NCBI GenBank assembly: GCA_030272585.1
Contig: BSYQ01000006.1
Span: forward strand, 6,535,001 to 6,599,000
Direction of reading: 5' to 3'
Source of the DNA: Bryopsis sp. KO-2023
Taxonomy: Eukaryota > Chlorophyta > Ulvophyceae > Bryopsidales > Bryopsidaceae
DNA length: 64,000 bases
The position numbers and the translations under genes were made by a program. The notes below the pieces were generated by a model that had not been told where the DNA came from, ran no database searches, and saw only the letters and a list, made by a program, of their open reading frames with translations. Positions 1-10,699 of this stretch are shown here, piece after piece. Each line of letters begins with the position of its first letter. The stretch's first letter is position 1.

Positions 1-2
1 GT

Positions 3-3000
3 GGAAATGTCCAAGACATTCAGGAGACAGCCCAAGCTAACAAGGACAGTCTACAGTTTGAATTTCGAACAGCAAACAAGCAGTTGGTACATCAGATGGG
101 TCGGGATCGACAAACTGCCAAGGACGAGCTGCAATCGTCAATTGCAACATTGGAGCAGCGAATGACTGATCGTCAGATGATTTTGAAGTCGTCGATTCTC
201 GAATCACAGGAAAAATCACATGAGAGACTGCGAAAGGAAGTGCTGAAGAATCAAGATCGATTGCAAACCCGAATCGATAAGGTCTGGGAGGATGCATGGG
301 ACAATAAGGCCATACCGGATCCGAAAAATCAAGACAATCATCCGGAGGAATTATGGACCGAGGATCGTATCTTGGCTCTTATCAAGAACCAAATCAAGGC
401 ATCATATGTTCCTCCTCCGACAACGATCACAGCATTCCCAATGCAGACAGTTCGAACAACTACTGTGGCCAGTCCATCAATCCCAATGCCACCACCTCTC
501 ATTCCACCAATGTCCAGTGGGTCTCCAAGCAGTATTCACCCACCATCAACTCGGGAAGGAAGTCGAACATCACAAATTGCCACTACAACATCAAGCCTGG
601 CAACGTCATCATCACCAATTCAGATGCCGATTCCCATGACAATTCCATTGCATGTATCGCAACCAGCACCACAGGCAGTGTTGGGTGCTGGGGTCGGAAT
701 ACCGCAAGCAGCTGGGGTGTCGAGACCGTTTAATCCGTTTGCGGCTCTCGGATCATACGCCAGTGTTGGCCAACGAAATCCGGGATCGCGAAGACATCCA
801 GGTGGAGGTGGCGGTGGACCAGAGGATGATGGACCTGATGATGGCACCGGACGAGGTGGTTCGGGTCACCGTGGCAGTGGTGGACCGCCTGGAGGACCAG
901 GTGGCCCAGGGGATCCGGATGGACCAGGGGATGCAGAGGATGGAAATAATCGTCAGGCGCGACGCATTAATGGCGCGTTTCGTTCGCTCAAAATCGATGC
1001 ACCAAAAGCGTTCACTGGAGATTCAAAGGAAATGGCTAGCGAGTGGATCGTTGCAATAACCAGATGGCTCAGAGCCCAACGCATTCCTGAAGAGGATTGG
1101 GTTTTGATCTTACCGGCGCATCTTGGGGGATCAGCCGCCAAATGGATGAATGTCGTGGAACTGCGAATCCAGCAGGGGATGCGCGTTCCGTGGACCCACT
1201 GGCGAGCTTTCGCGACGGAATTACAAGCACAATTTGAGGCCCTTGCGCCAGGGGAGAAAGCCAGGATTGAATTGCGAAATCTCAGACAAGTGACGTCTGT
1301 GACAGAATATTTGCGACGGTTTCACCAAGCGATCTTCAGGATTCCAGACATGGCACCGTCGGAAATGTATTCGGCGTTCGTGTTCGGACTTAAGGAGGAT
1401 ATCCGGAAGATGGTCATGGCACAAGCAAATGGAGATTTTCAAACAGCATGTATCATGGCGGAACGTCTGGATGGGATCTTTTTCATGGCCAATCGACAAA
1501 ACAACAGTGGATCAGGTGGTAATCGTGGGCGAGGACGACAACACACATCATCACAATTGAACTCAGTTACTACGGAGACGTCAGATGCACCTGATGTCGT
1601 CAATTCCGTTCAGAACTCCTCGAATGGGAGAAGAGATCATGGCCGGGGTGGCGGCCGTGGTGGTTATGGAAGAGGACGAGGATTTGGCGGCGGAAGGGGA
1701 CGTGGACGTGGTTTCAACAAACAAGATGCAATATGCATTCTCTGTGGAAAGAAAGGACATTTATTTCGGGAGTGTTTCAAATTGCCGGCGGCTAAGGCGG
1801 CTGTAACCGATTCGAAGTATGGCGTGAAGTGGAAACGATCAAGGGATCGAACAAACGATACAGATGGCGTAGGTGCAGGGCTGCAGACCGATCACACTGT
1901 GCCAGTATCGAATGAGAATCAGGATGTTCAGAATCAGAACATCAAGCGTGTGCGATGGAAAGACGTCACACATACAAATGAAAAAGTGAAAGACGTCAGC
2001 CCAAAAGGGGAAACGTCAAGAAAACAAAGTGCACCGGAGACTGGTCATGGGACACAGTCGTCAGACATGCATGATTTACATGCACAAGAGGATTCTGAGG
2101 AATCAGTTGATCACAGTCCAGAAAGTTTGGAGGATCAATCAATGAATCAAAAGGAAACAGAGGAAGTTGCAAGTCAGGATGTTGGGAATGCTAATCAATC
2201 AACACCCACATCTCTGCACAGAACAGAGAGTGCTGGCAGCACTACAATCCCTACATCAAGGGAAGCTGAAGCACCAATTTCATTGTGTCCAATCACAGAC
2301 ACAGACACATCAAGGGGATATCTGTTGGAGATCAGAGTGCAAGGCACAGGAGCTTATGCATGTCTGGATTCAGGAAGTACAGGAAATTACATATCCCAGG
2401 AATGTGCAACCAGATTGAAGTTTTCAATCACATCCAAAACACAGCAGTTGCAAATGGCTGATGGAACAAAAAGGGATACAACTGGGATGGTGGAAGGAGT
2501 AAAATTCAGATGTGGGAAAATCCAATTTCAAGAGGATCTACACATCTTACCTCAACTGGGATATGATATCCTATTGGGAACACCATTTCTGGCCAAGGAA
2601 AATCCCACCATTGATTTTGCATCTGCATCAGTGAAGATACAAAGGAAAGGGAAGTGGTACAATCTACCCCTGAAGCTAAAGCACAATGCAATCAGACATG
2701 GGGACAGACATCTACTCCAATCAGCCAACATGCAGTTGTGCTCACTCACCACAATGAATAAGGCCATCAGAAAAGGAGCTGATGCAGTCATGGTGTTGGT
2801 CAAAGACAAGGAAAATCAGGATCCAGCCAAGGAAATGTATGGAGATAAAGAACCTGATCAGACAAATCCACTGGAGAAGTTAATCACATCAGACATGCCA
2901 GCAGAGCTAAAGGAGGTCATCTTGGATTACAGTGATGTTTTTCCAGAGGATTTACCTGCTGGAATTCCACCTACCAGACATGGGGTTGAATTTGAGATCA

Positions 3001-4265
3001 AACTGGAGGAAAATGCAAAACCAATCAATAAACCAATCTACAGATTGAGTCCTGCAGAGCTGGAGGAAATCCAAAGGCAGGTTGGATATTTGCTGGAGCA
3101 CAAATTCATTGAACCAGCAGTCTCACCATGGGGGGCTCCAGTGCTATTTGCTCCTAAGAAAGATGGGGGGCTCAGATTTTGTGTGGACTACCGATGGCTA
3201 AACTCAGTCACAGTCAAAGACAAATATCCACTGCCCCTACCTGATGAACTCATGGACAGATTGGCAGGAGCAAAGGTCTTCAGCAAAGTTGATCTCAGGC
3301 ATGGGTATTGGCAAGTACCTATCAAGGAAGAGCACAGACATCTCACAACATTCAACACTCGATATGGTGCATACTCATGGTCAGTCATACCCATGGGGTT
3401 AACTAATGCCCCAGCCTTTTTCATGAGAACCATGAATGCATCTCTGTCAGGGCTGAGTGATAAATGTGCAATCTGCTACCTTGATGACATCATCATTTAC
3501 TCCAAAAACATGCAAGACCACATCAGGCATGTGAAACAAGTGCTGGACAGGCTCAGGAGGGACAAACTATATTCAAAACCAAGCAAATGTGAATTTGGAG
3601 TACAGGAGCTGGAATTTGTGGGATTCAAGGTGTCTACACAAGGGATTTCTCCACTGAATTACAAAGTCAAAGCCATTGAAGAATACCCAGCACCTACCTC
3701 AGTCAAGCAGGTCAGATCCTTCTTGGGGATGATCAGCTACTACAGGAGATTCATCCAGAATTTTGCTCATCTGGCCAGCCCAATGAATGACCTGGTCAAA
3801 AAGGAGGTTCCATGGATCTGGGGAGATAAGCAACAACAATCATTTGAAGCACTGAAAGGAGCATTGACAAAGGCACCAGTGTTGATCCTACCTGACACAT
3901 CCAAACCCTATGTGATGGTGTCTGATGCATCAAATGTGGCTGTGGGAGCTGTCCTAATGCAAGAGAGTGGAGCTGGCTTAAAACCTATTGCCTTTCTGAG
4001 TAAGAAACTCACCTCATCAGAGCAGAACTATGGAGCATATGACAAGGAGATGTATGGCATTTCATATGCCCTAAGGTACTGGAGGCACTATTTGGAGGGA
4101 TCAGAACCACCTGTTACAGTATATACAGACCACAAACCAGCAATTCACTTCATGAAGCAGAAAACATTATCAAGAACTCAGGCCAGATGGATGAGGATGG
4201 GATTTTTTCCAGTCCATCAATCCAGTTTTGACATACCTGCCTGGAAAATCCAACGTGGTTGCTGA
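3..4265 (+). CDS. Gag-protease-RT-RNase H polyprotein (5'-partial, frameshifted at its end)
   Basis: Gag has a Gly/Pro-rich low-complexity stretch, a capsid-like region at about 966-1490, an RGG-like basic stretch, and a CX2CX4HX4C zinc knuckle at 1734-1775. The protease active site is D-S-G at 2367-2375. Reverse transcriptase spans about 2950-3800, with the catalytic YLDD box at 3477-3488. RNase H follows from about 3900. The frame then runs into a stop at 4265, in the middle of the conserved linker that normally reads on into integrase. The matching continuation is in another frame from about 4207, so this is a break, not the natural end of the protein. Codon use changes sharply at about 2060: from there on CpG is almost absent and nearly all Arg codons are AGA/AGG. 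Confidence 0.9.
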   Translation, partial: GNVQDIQETAQANKDSLQFEFRTANKQLVHQMGRDRQTAKDELQSSIATLEQRMTDRQMILKSSILESQEKSHERLRKEVLKNQDRLQTRIDKVWEDAWDNKAIPDPKNQDNHPEELWTEDRILALIKNQIKASYVPPPTTITAFPMQTVRTTTVASPSIPMPPPLIPPMSSGSPSSIHPPSTREGSRTSQIATTTSSLATSSSPIQMPIPMTIPLHVSQPAPQAVLGAGVGIPQAAGVSRPFNPFAALGSYASVGQRNPGSRRHPGGGGGGPEDDGPDDGTGRGGSGHRGSGGPPGGPGGPGDPDGPGDAEDGNNRQARRINGAFRSLKIDAPKAFTGDSKEMASEWIVAITRWLRAQRIPEEDWVLILPAHLGGSAAKWMNVVELRIQQGMRVPWTHWRAFATELQAQFEALAPGEKARIELRNLRQVTSVTEYLRRFHQAIFRIPDMAPSEMYSAFVFGLKEDIRKMVMAQANGDFQTACIMAERLDGIFFMANRQNNSGSGGNRGRGRQHTSSQLNSVTTETSDAPDVVNSVQNSSNGRRDHGRGGGRGGYGRGRGFGGGRGRGRGFNKQDAICILCGKKGHLFRECFKLPAAKAAVTDSKYGVKWKRSRDRTNDTDGVGAGLQTDHTVPVSNENQDVQNQNIKRVRWKDVTHTNEKVKDVSPKGETSRKQSAPETGHGTQSSDMHDLHAQEDSEESVDHSPESLEDQSMNQKETEEVASQDVGNANQSTPTSLHRTESAGSTTIPTSREAEAPISLCPITDTDTSRGYLLEIRVQGTGAYACLDSGSTGNYISQECATRLKFSITSKTQQLQMADGTKRDTTGMVEGVKFRCGKIQFQEDLHILPQLGYDILLGTPFLAKENPTIDFASASVKIQRKGKWYNLPLKLKHNAIRHGDRHLLQSANMQLCSLTTMNKAIRKGADAVMVLVKDKENQDPAKEMYGDKEPDQTNPLEKLITSDMPAELKEVILDYSDVFPEDLPAGIPPTRHGVEFEIKLEENAKPINKPIYRLSPAELEEIQRQVGYLLEHKFIEPAVSPWGAPVLFAPKKDGGLRFCVDYRWLNSVTVKDKYPLPLPDELMDRLAGAKVFSKVDLRHGYWQVPIKEEHRHLTTFNTRYGAYSWSVIPMGLTNAPAFFMRTMNASLSGLSDKCAICYLDDIIIYSKNMQDHIRHVKQVLDRLRRDKLYSKPSKCEFGVQELEFVGFKVSTQGISPLNYKVKAIEEYPAPTSVKQVRSFLGMISYYRRFIQNFAHLASPMNDLVKKEVPWIWGDKQQQSFEALKGALTKAPVLILPDTSKPYVMVSDASNVAVGAVLMQESGAGLKPIAFLSKKLTSSEQNYGAYDKEMYGISYALRYWRHYLEGSEPPVTVYTDHKPAIHFMKQKTLSRTQARWMRMGFFPVHQSSFDIPAWKIQRGC

Positions 4266-5835
4266 TGCATTATCAAGGAGTTCAGCAGAAGAAGAAGATG
4301 TTCATGAAAAACAAGTGATGGCAATTACTAAGGTTCAATGGAGTGATACAGAAATACAAGAATGGAAAGATGCATTGAAAGCTGATGAGGGAACAAATAA
4401 AATCATGATCCAGTTGGAGAAAGGACAAAGAGTGACTCACCATCATTTGGATGATCAAGGATTGCTAATCAACAAGGATGCTGATGAGCAGGAAAGATTG
4501 GTAGTTCCAGCCAGCAAGAGACAACATATTCTACAGACACATCATGATGCAAAAGTGGCTGGACATCCAGGGATTGCAAGGACTACAGAACTCATCAAAA
4601 GGAAGTATACCTGGAAAGGATGCAATCAAGTCATCAAAGCATACATCAAATCATGTCCAAAATGCCAAATGATGAAAGGATCAAATGAAAAACAAGCTGG
4701 ATTATTGATGCCCTTACCGATACCCTCTCGAAAATGGGATCAAGTGACGACCGATTTGATGACAGACCTCCCAGAGTCGAATGGATTCACAGCCATTCAA
4801 GTCTTCGTCGATCGAATGACGAAATACGCCAAACTCTGTCCATGCACCAAAACGATGGATGCTCGGCAGCACGCAGATCTATTCTTCCGAAATGTATTTC
4901 GACATTTCGGACTTCCATCCATCCTGATTTCGGACAGGGACCCACGATTCGTCAGCCAGTTCTGGCGAGAGCTGTTCAAGTTGGTTGGTTCGGACATCAA
5001 GCTCACCAGCGCCTATCATCCGCAGAGTGACGGCCAGAGCGAAATCACAATCAAAACCGTCGAAAATCTGATGCGTCCATATGTCGAAGAACATCCCGAG
5101 AGCTGGGCTGATCATATTGAGGTGTTGGAGTTCGCTTTCAACAACCTGAGGAACGCAAGCACGGGATACAGTCCATTCTACCTTCTTCACGGGCAGCATC
5201 CGATTTCGCTGCCGGACGTCAAGCCGATGACGTCTTTACACAGCGTCGAAGAGGATCTCACTCGGATGCAGGAAATTATGGAGCGCGCACAACACCACTA
5301 CAAGCTCAGTCAAGCACGAACCAAAGATCAAGCAGACAAACACCGCAGGGAGCTGATTTTTTCGGAGGGCGACGAAGTATGCCTTCGGATTTCGCATTTA
5401 CCTAACACGGTATACTCGAACATCCCGGCGAAGATTCGAAGAAAGTACGTGGGGCCTCTGCGCGTCAAGGCGAAAATCTCCGACGTCGCGTATCGCGTGG
5501 AGCTTCCGGGGTCGTGGCGAATACATGACGTCTTTCATGTATCGAAGTTAAAAAAATTTCATCGACATGCAGATTTCGATCGAGAAGTGATCCCGCCGCC
5601 ACCGGTGTTAAACGACGAAACAGGAGCTGAGGAATTCGAAGTCGAGGCGATTATCAGAGACAACGGAAAGCAAGGAAAGCAAAAACGCTTCCTCATAGCC
5701 TGGAAAGGCTACCCTCTCCACGAAGCCACGTGGGAGCCACTGCAACATTTGACGAACTGCAATGAAATTCTGACAGCGTATCTCGGCCGTCAGACTACGC
5801 AGAAGCGCCGTAAATCAAACAGACAGCGGAAGTGA
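4207..5835 (+). CDS. Integrase and chromodomain part of pol (downstream of frameshift)
   Basis: This continues pol in a second frame. It begins inside the PGKSNVVADALSR linker that follows RNase H in Ty3/gypsy elements. Next come the HHCC zinc-binding region of integrase (about 4535-4670), the DDE core (first Asp near 4755, second near 4935, Glu near 5040 after a HPQSDGQ motif), and a C-terminal chromodomain at about 5629-5785 with the aromatic and WEP features of that fold (YKG-like and ATWEPL). Chromodomains of this kind steer integration into chromatin carrying particular histone marks (family knowledge). The first methionine codon in this frame is well inside the domain, so there is no credible independent start. 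CpG content rises abruptly at about 4718, between the zinc-binding region and the catalytic core. Confidence 0.9.
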   Translation, partial: FQSINPVLTYLPGKSNVVADALSRSSAEEEDVHEKQVMAITKVQWSDTEIQEWKDALKADEGTNKIMIQLEKGQRVTHHHLDDQGLLINKDADEQERLVVPASKRQHILQTHHDAKVAGHPGIARTTELIKRKYTWKGCNQVIKAYIKSCPKCQMMKGSNEKQAGLLMPLPIPSRKWDQVTTDLMTDLPESNGFTAIQVFVDRMTKYAKLCPCTKTMDARQHADLFFRNVFRHFGLPSILISDRDPRFVSQFWRELFKLVGSDIKLTSAYHPQSDGQSEITIKTVENLMRPYVEEHPESWADHIEVLEFAFNNLRNASTGYSPFYLLHGQHPISLPDVKPMTSLHSVEEDLTRMQEIMERAQHHYKLSQARTKDQADKHRRELIFSEGDEVCLRISHLPNTVYSNIPAKIRRKYVGPLRVKAKISDVAYRVELPGSWRIHDVFHVSKLKKFHRHADFDREVIPPPPVLNDETGAEEFEVEAIIRDNGKQGKQKRFLIAWKGYPLHEATWEPLQHLTNCNEILTAYLGRQTTQKRRKSNRQRK

Positions 5836-6014
5836 GGAGATCGAGAGTGATGGATTGATGATGGAGTCAGAGACGTCCAGGGTTCGAATCCGAGTTGCAT
5901 GATTGTATGGGCAGTCGTGAAGTGCAGTCGATCGTTTCTTTTGGATTGGTATCATCAGGTCTTGATTTTTCGAAAGATTTCGCAGGTGCTCAAGGTAGTC
6001 ATGGGGGGAGAAGT

Positions 6015-6169
6015 TGTTATGATTGGTTTGGAACTGAGTCGTTAATGTGGTGGAAACGGTTAGAGTGGGGACTATAAGAGACGGATCTTTTGAGTTGTAA
6101 AACATTGTATATTTTCTCTCGAATTATCATTTCATTGATGAATTAGAGTACTCTAAAAAAAAAAAAAAA
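6015..6169 (+). repeat. Candidate 3' LTR fragment (U3-R) ending in A15
   Basis: The sequence starts TGTTATG directly after a purine tract, contains a TATA-like CTATAAG at about 6073, and ends with a 10-bp perfect palindrome (AGAGTACTCT, 6145-6154) followed immediately by 15 A residues (6155-6169). No terminal CA and no obvious U5 follow. This looks like U3 plus R with a poly(A) tail rather than a full LTR. Without the 5' LTR it cannot be proven. Confidence 0.5.
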
Positions 6170-7614
6170 CCTAGTTTGGTATAGTCAACGTGGCTTATCG
6201 AGTTTACTTTCCGTTTTCAAGGAAAGCGGGCACTATGCTATTTTACTTTTAGATGCTTTGCAAAAAAGGGAAAGTAACTCTGGAACAAATAATTGTGTGG
6301 TCTACGAATAAGTTCTATTTATTGGGTCTTTAGTACTGCTGAATTAGCAATTGTTGAATTTAACTTTCTTCAAAATCGTTCAAAACCAAACAAGAAATTC
6401 CCCTTATACTAACAAGTTTGCACGTTGCAATAGAAAAATTTTAAGGTTCTGAGTCGGAAGTTCCAACTCGGAACTGCCAACACGATGGAAATTTGTTAAT
6501 GTAGGAATCCCTTATTGATTGTAATCTTGCTTGTTTTTGTATTTCATATTGACCGGGTATAATTGTGAGTATGACCTCATAAGATTTGGAGGGGTTATGG
6601 GACAAACCTTGTTTTCTGTTTGGATGCTTCAAGTTGTTTGTTTGTTTTTTTGTTCGGAATTTAGCAGAGAAGCGAAGTGGGCCAGACATAGTTGTCTCCT
6701 CAATGTTCCGCTTGCTAGGAAGGCTAAGGTGGTCGTTAGTCGGACAGTAGTTGAAACACATATCCATTGGAACCAGAAAACTGGACGAATTGCGTGGTAT
6801 TGTGTCTTTCGTTTTCTTTTGAAAAACAGTGTCTAGATACTAGACTCAACCTACCCCCCCCCCCCCCCCCCAAAAAAAAAGAAGAAAAAAGAAATCTGAT
6901 GCTTTTGTGGAAATATTTTGTCGTTGCAATATAGAACATAATAAAACAAACAAAATAATAAGCAAACAAACACGAAAAAGAAGCAAAGCAAAACCTTGCA
7001 AGCAATGTAAAGCTTTCGTCAAGCCCTTTTCAAGCGCCCATGTTCCATTATCACTTCATATAATCCAAGAGAGGATGCACAAAGCCTTTGGATCTGGTCA
7101 AGTCTAAAGGATTATTATTATTATTATTATTCCGCGCACCGGCACAAGAACCTTGCAACATGGAAAAACTTTTAACACTAGCACAATCGCACAATTACAA
7201 TTCATCAAACACAGGTAAGCATAGCGTTAACAAAAAAAAATATGCCTCTCCTTCCAAACCACCTCGTGGTCAGCCCGGTCGAAGAACCCAAACAACCCAC
7301 TGACCACTAAAAAATACAAAATATTGGCGAAAATAAATAGCTCCAAACATGATGTCATCATTGGCTCAATAGAGTAGAAGCACCAGACAACGATGTTGCA
7401 GAGCGACCTTGTGTAAGTGTCATTCATATTTTTTTCTTCTTCTTCTTTTAACTTTTTTTTAACGATTTCGTACCTGAACGAAACATAACAAAACAATTCT
7501 CTGAAAACAATTTTCCAACCCTCATTCTTTTTTTTTCTTCCTCAAGACATATTGTCCCCATTGCAAACCAAGCAGTTTGGCCTGCTGTTGATGAACCCTC
7601 ACTTCCTCCCGCCA
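6170..7614. other. Gene-free AT-rich stretch with homopolymer and ATT microsatellite
   Basis: No reading frame here shows protein-like composition or a recognisable domain on either strand. It holds a C18 run followed by A9 (6854-6880) and a perfect (ATT)7 microsatellite at 7111-7131. It separates the retroelement from the 3' end of the PTOX gene and probably includes that gene's 3' UTR. Confidence 0.6.
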
Positions 7615-10600
7615 TCAATTGAATTTGCGTCCATTCAAGTCGGCCCTGATTGTATCATCAGCACATGCTTTCATGGTTCTGACATGCTCCATTTCATCGT
7701 CGCTGATATTCTTGAACACGTCATAGAGGTTTTCACAGGATGGCCGCCTTGGCTCAGTCGACCCACTTGTCTGGAAATCGTCAAACTGGACATAACACAG
7801 CTCATGGCTTACACCACATATCTGATCTAACAGAGAACTGCCAGGTCTGAACCACCACCAAAAATGGGGTGGGAATTGCCAAGGTGGTCATCAAATGTGA
7901 TTCCTGGAGCAACTGTGTGCTAGTCAGACACACCATGAACATTACATGGTGTTTTATATAGACTTGGCTCTGTGCTGAATCACACAGACAAAGGTCTTCT
8001 CCTGGTCAGGATGTCTGTTTGAAGCTCACCATATACAAGTCATCCCCTCTGTAATACTGAACAGCCACTTTAGGCGGAGGCAATTCCTTCAAGAGCTCCT
8101 CGTTGACCTCCACGAACTCTGTGTAAGTATCGACCGCATGGTTCTCAACCAACTCCGAAAAATTGTAGGCAGTTTTGGGGGACAAGAGATAGAACAACAA
8201 CAAAAACCAGTAATAGACAATTGCTGCATGCAATGCCAAAAATCGATCGATCCACAACTGGTCCCCTCCCAATGCCTCCATTATTTGAAGGTGATGGAGT
8301 TCATTCCATTCCTCAGCAAAGTGAATTTTCCGTACATCGGCACCTACACACAGCAGATACCTTTTCAATTCGACATCATTACCCGTTACTCACAACCCCA
8401 CATGGATGCAGTATTAAATCTGAAACAAAAAAAAACGTGCGCTGATTAGGCGTCCACAGCCTGACAAAGCTCCTGGTGGCGCTAAAACGCTACTTCAATA
8501 CGGACATCTGCATAAAATCAAATCCCTATATGTATAAAATAGAACATAGAATATTCTTGGTTGCAATCATGTGGACGCACCGGCTCTCCACCATCCAAGT
8601 GACTCATACAGATGCAACATGGAAATGAAACTGAAGTATGGCATTCTGGCCACAGTCTCCAGAAACCAAAACCTGGGAAGAGGTCGATTGTTGTACACCA
8701 CATCGATGACCACACAGAGGCCAAGGTAGGCACCCTTGATGTACCACGGAGACTTCACCCCACCCCCCTCTGCAATCCGTTTGTTTTCCCGCTTCCAAAC
8801 AGCGTCATTGGAGAGCTTCAGTTGGTTCAATCGTGCTTGGACCTGTAAGCCACAACCTTGGTTGAGGAACACCACCCCCAGAAACTACCAAAGTTGTGAA
8901 TTGCAGCAGCGAAAATCGCTATTTTTGCTTGCCTCTTCAAAAGTCAGTGCAGTGAATTCGTCATCTATTGATTTCGACAAGTCCTCTGTTGGTTGCTCGG
9001 CTGTTTCCAGTGATGGGAACACATCGGAATTCTCCAATGACTCATCGAAAGAAGCCAACCCTTGAACCACTCTGCCACCCAACGAATATGCAGCCTGGGC
9101 AAGAAAAGACAAAAATTGGAAAAGTCAGATGGACGCAATTCTCTTGTATAACCAATGAATATGCTTTTGACAAGGGTGCCAGATCCACAGCTTAATAGAT
9201 TTTCCATTCAGTTTTATGCATTATAAAATATTAAAATGTGATCCTAAATCAATATTACCTTTCCAATAGGGCCTTCCGGTGGGTTCTGATCAGCAATCTT
9301 CTTGTAGTCATCTGAGCGGAAAGACTTCCTCAAAGCATTCCATTCTTGTTTGAAATTCTCAACGGCCTAGGCAAGCCAGGAAAAAAGAAATTGTGAATTT
9401 TATCAACATATTGAAAAGGCAGGGACGATTTGTATATCTCACATTGAATGCTGCTTAACCTCAGCTAAATACCGAGTCAATTACAATTAAACGGGAGCAT
9501 CCAACATGCTATTTTAAGCTTTGAAAACACAGCTGTGAGAAAAAAATCAAATCAACCCAAAATGTGAAGCCAGAGCTTAGCCAAAGCATCGATATCGAGA
9601 ATGACTGCAAGTTTCACAATGCCTTCATGAAAACTCACCAGACCCCAGACATTGTCAGGGATTTCTCCATATCTGTCTTGGTACATCCGGCCAACTCCGG
9701 AGCGGAAGCCATAGTCGCAGCACATAACCTGCACACCAGAGATAAAATTGATGTGAGGATCTGCTTTAGCCGAAATGTGTTCGGCACACACAGATGCAGA
9801 TGCAAAGCCGAAACTGTAACATATTTGCTTGTTCATTTACGCTCAAGAACTCACGAAATCAAATGCCATACCTCAACAGAGTTTCCGTCTCTATCCATAA
9901 ATGGGAAGCACTGTTCAGGAGATTCAGGCCTGCCAGAATTGACCCAAAAAGAGGCAAAATCAATTTTCAGTTGCTCACAACTCATCAGCAAAAATAGGAT
10001 CCTCCGTTTCTCACAAAACTATAGACTCCTCCGAAATAAAAATGATGTTACTACATACCCATTTATGCTATCTTCAGCTGTTTCTCTAGCCACACCACCG
10101 GCAGCTTGTAGTTCAAATCTTCTGGGACCCCTAATCGGACATGACGGTTTTCACACACAAAGCCATTTCTCAAATGAAACACCCCACTTTGGCCAAATTG
10201 TAGTACACCCAACAAAGGGCTTTTTCTACCACATCCATCCACTGAACAGAGGGATCAAGTACTTTCCAGATGAACAAACATAATCTCCAACCAAAACACC
10301 TCTCACAACACCACAAAAAAAAACCTCCAACGGAAAATAAAATCCAGAAAATGTTATTCTGTCTGCCTTGTAATATCCAATGGTGTTCGGATATTGCCAA
10401 CATAAATACACCTATCAAAACACACAATATTTCTAGCCTGCTTCTGATAGATTCAACGAGTAAAACGACGCAGAAGGCGGGTTTTCCATAAGAAATATCA
10501 ACGCTCGGCAGAGGTCGTCGGAAGATCTGTCAAGGTTATCGTCAGATCGTTTGACGACCGCTGGGGATCTATTTCTGTGACGTCCGCAACGGGGAGTCTA

Positions 10601-10699
10601 CCTGCGTATCGGGGATGCGGATAAACGTCCGGTGCGAGCTTGTCCCAAGCGGTTCAAGCCTGAGACAGGTTGCTGCCGAATGGTGGAGGAGGCTTGCAT
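7615..10699 (-). CDS. PTOX: Plastid terminal oxidase (alternative-oxidase family), 9 exons
   Basis: PTOX is a di-iron plastoquinol oxidase that moves electrons from plastoquinol to oxygen in thylakoids, serving carotenoid desaturation and chlororespiration. Exons in gene order: 10602-10699, 10059-10130, 9872-9929, 9639-9728, 9259-9366, 8933-9094, 8581-8842, 8030-8343, 7615-7785 (444 aa, all phases agree). Di-iron ligands are visible: LETVARMPYFS, the ExxH of EEWNELHH, NFSELVENHA, and the ExxH of DDEMEHVRTM. Exon 1 encodes a basic, Ser/Gln-rich leader (MQASSTIRQQPVSGL...) typical of a plastid transit peptide. About 170 residues precede the oxidase core, a long N-terminal region. The intron at 8843-8932 uses a GC donor (AG|GCAAGC). 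The gene is head to head with the channel gene at 11010. Confidence 0.93.

Larger units (their letters stand above)
3..6169 (+). mobile_element. Ty3/gypsy LTR retrotransposon with chromodomain (chromovirus), 5' end outside window
   Basis: The domain order is gag capsid, CCHC zinc knuckle, aspartic protease, reverse transcriptase, RNase H, integrase, chromodomain, which is the order of Ty3/gypsy chromoviruses. The reading frame is already open at base 3, so the 5' LTR and the start of gag lie left of the window. The coding part ends at 5835. A purine-rich stretch at 6002-6012 (a run of G then GAGAAG) looks like the polypurine tract and is followed at 6015 by TGTTATG, a typical LTR start. The element seems to stop at an A15 run (6155-6169). 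A one-base frameshift near 4203 splits pol, so this copy is probably inactive. Neighbouring sequence to the right is gene-poor. The domain order makes the family assignment firm; the exact right end is inference. Confidence 0.93.

Noticed and set aside
5895..6105. Open frames on both strands after the retroelement pol stop
   Set aside because: They overlap the untranslated tail and LTR-like sequence and have no protein-like composition.
10170..10427. Hydrophobic 85-codon minus-strand frame considered as an early PTOX exon
   Set aside because: It lies in the first PTOX intron. The exon 10602-10699 joins 10059-10130 in phase and provides a convincing transit peptide, so this frame is not needed.
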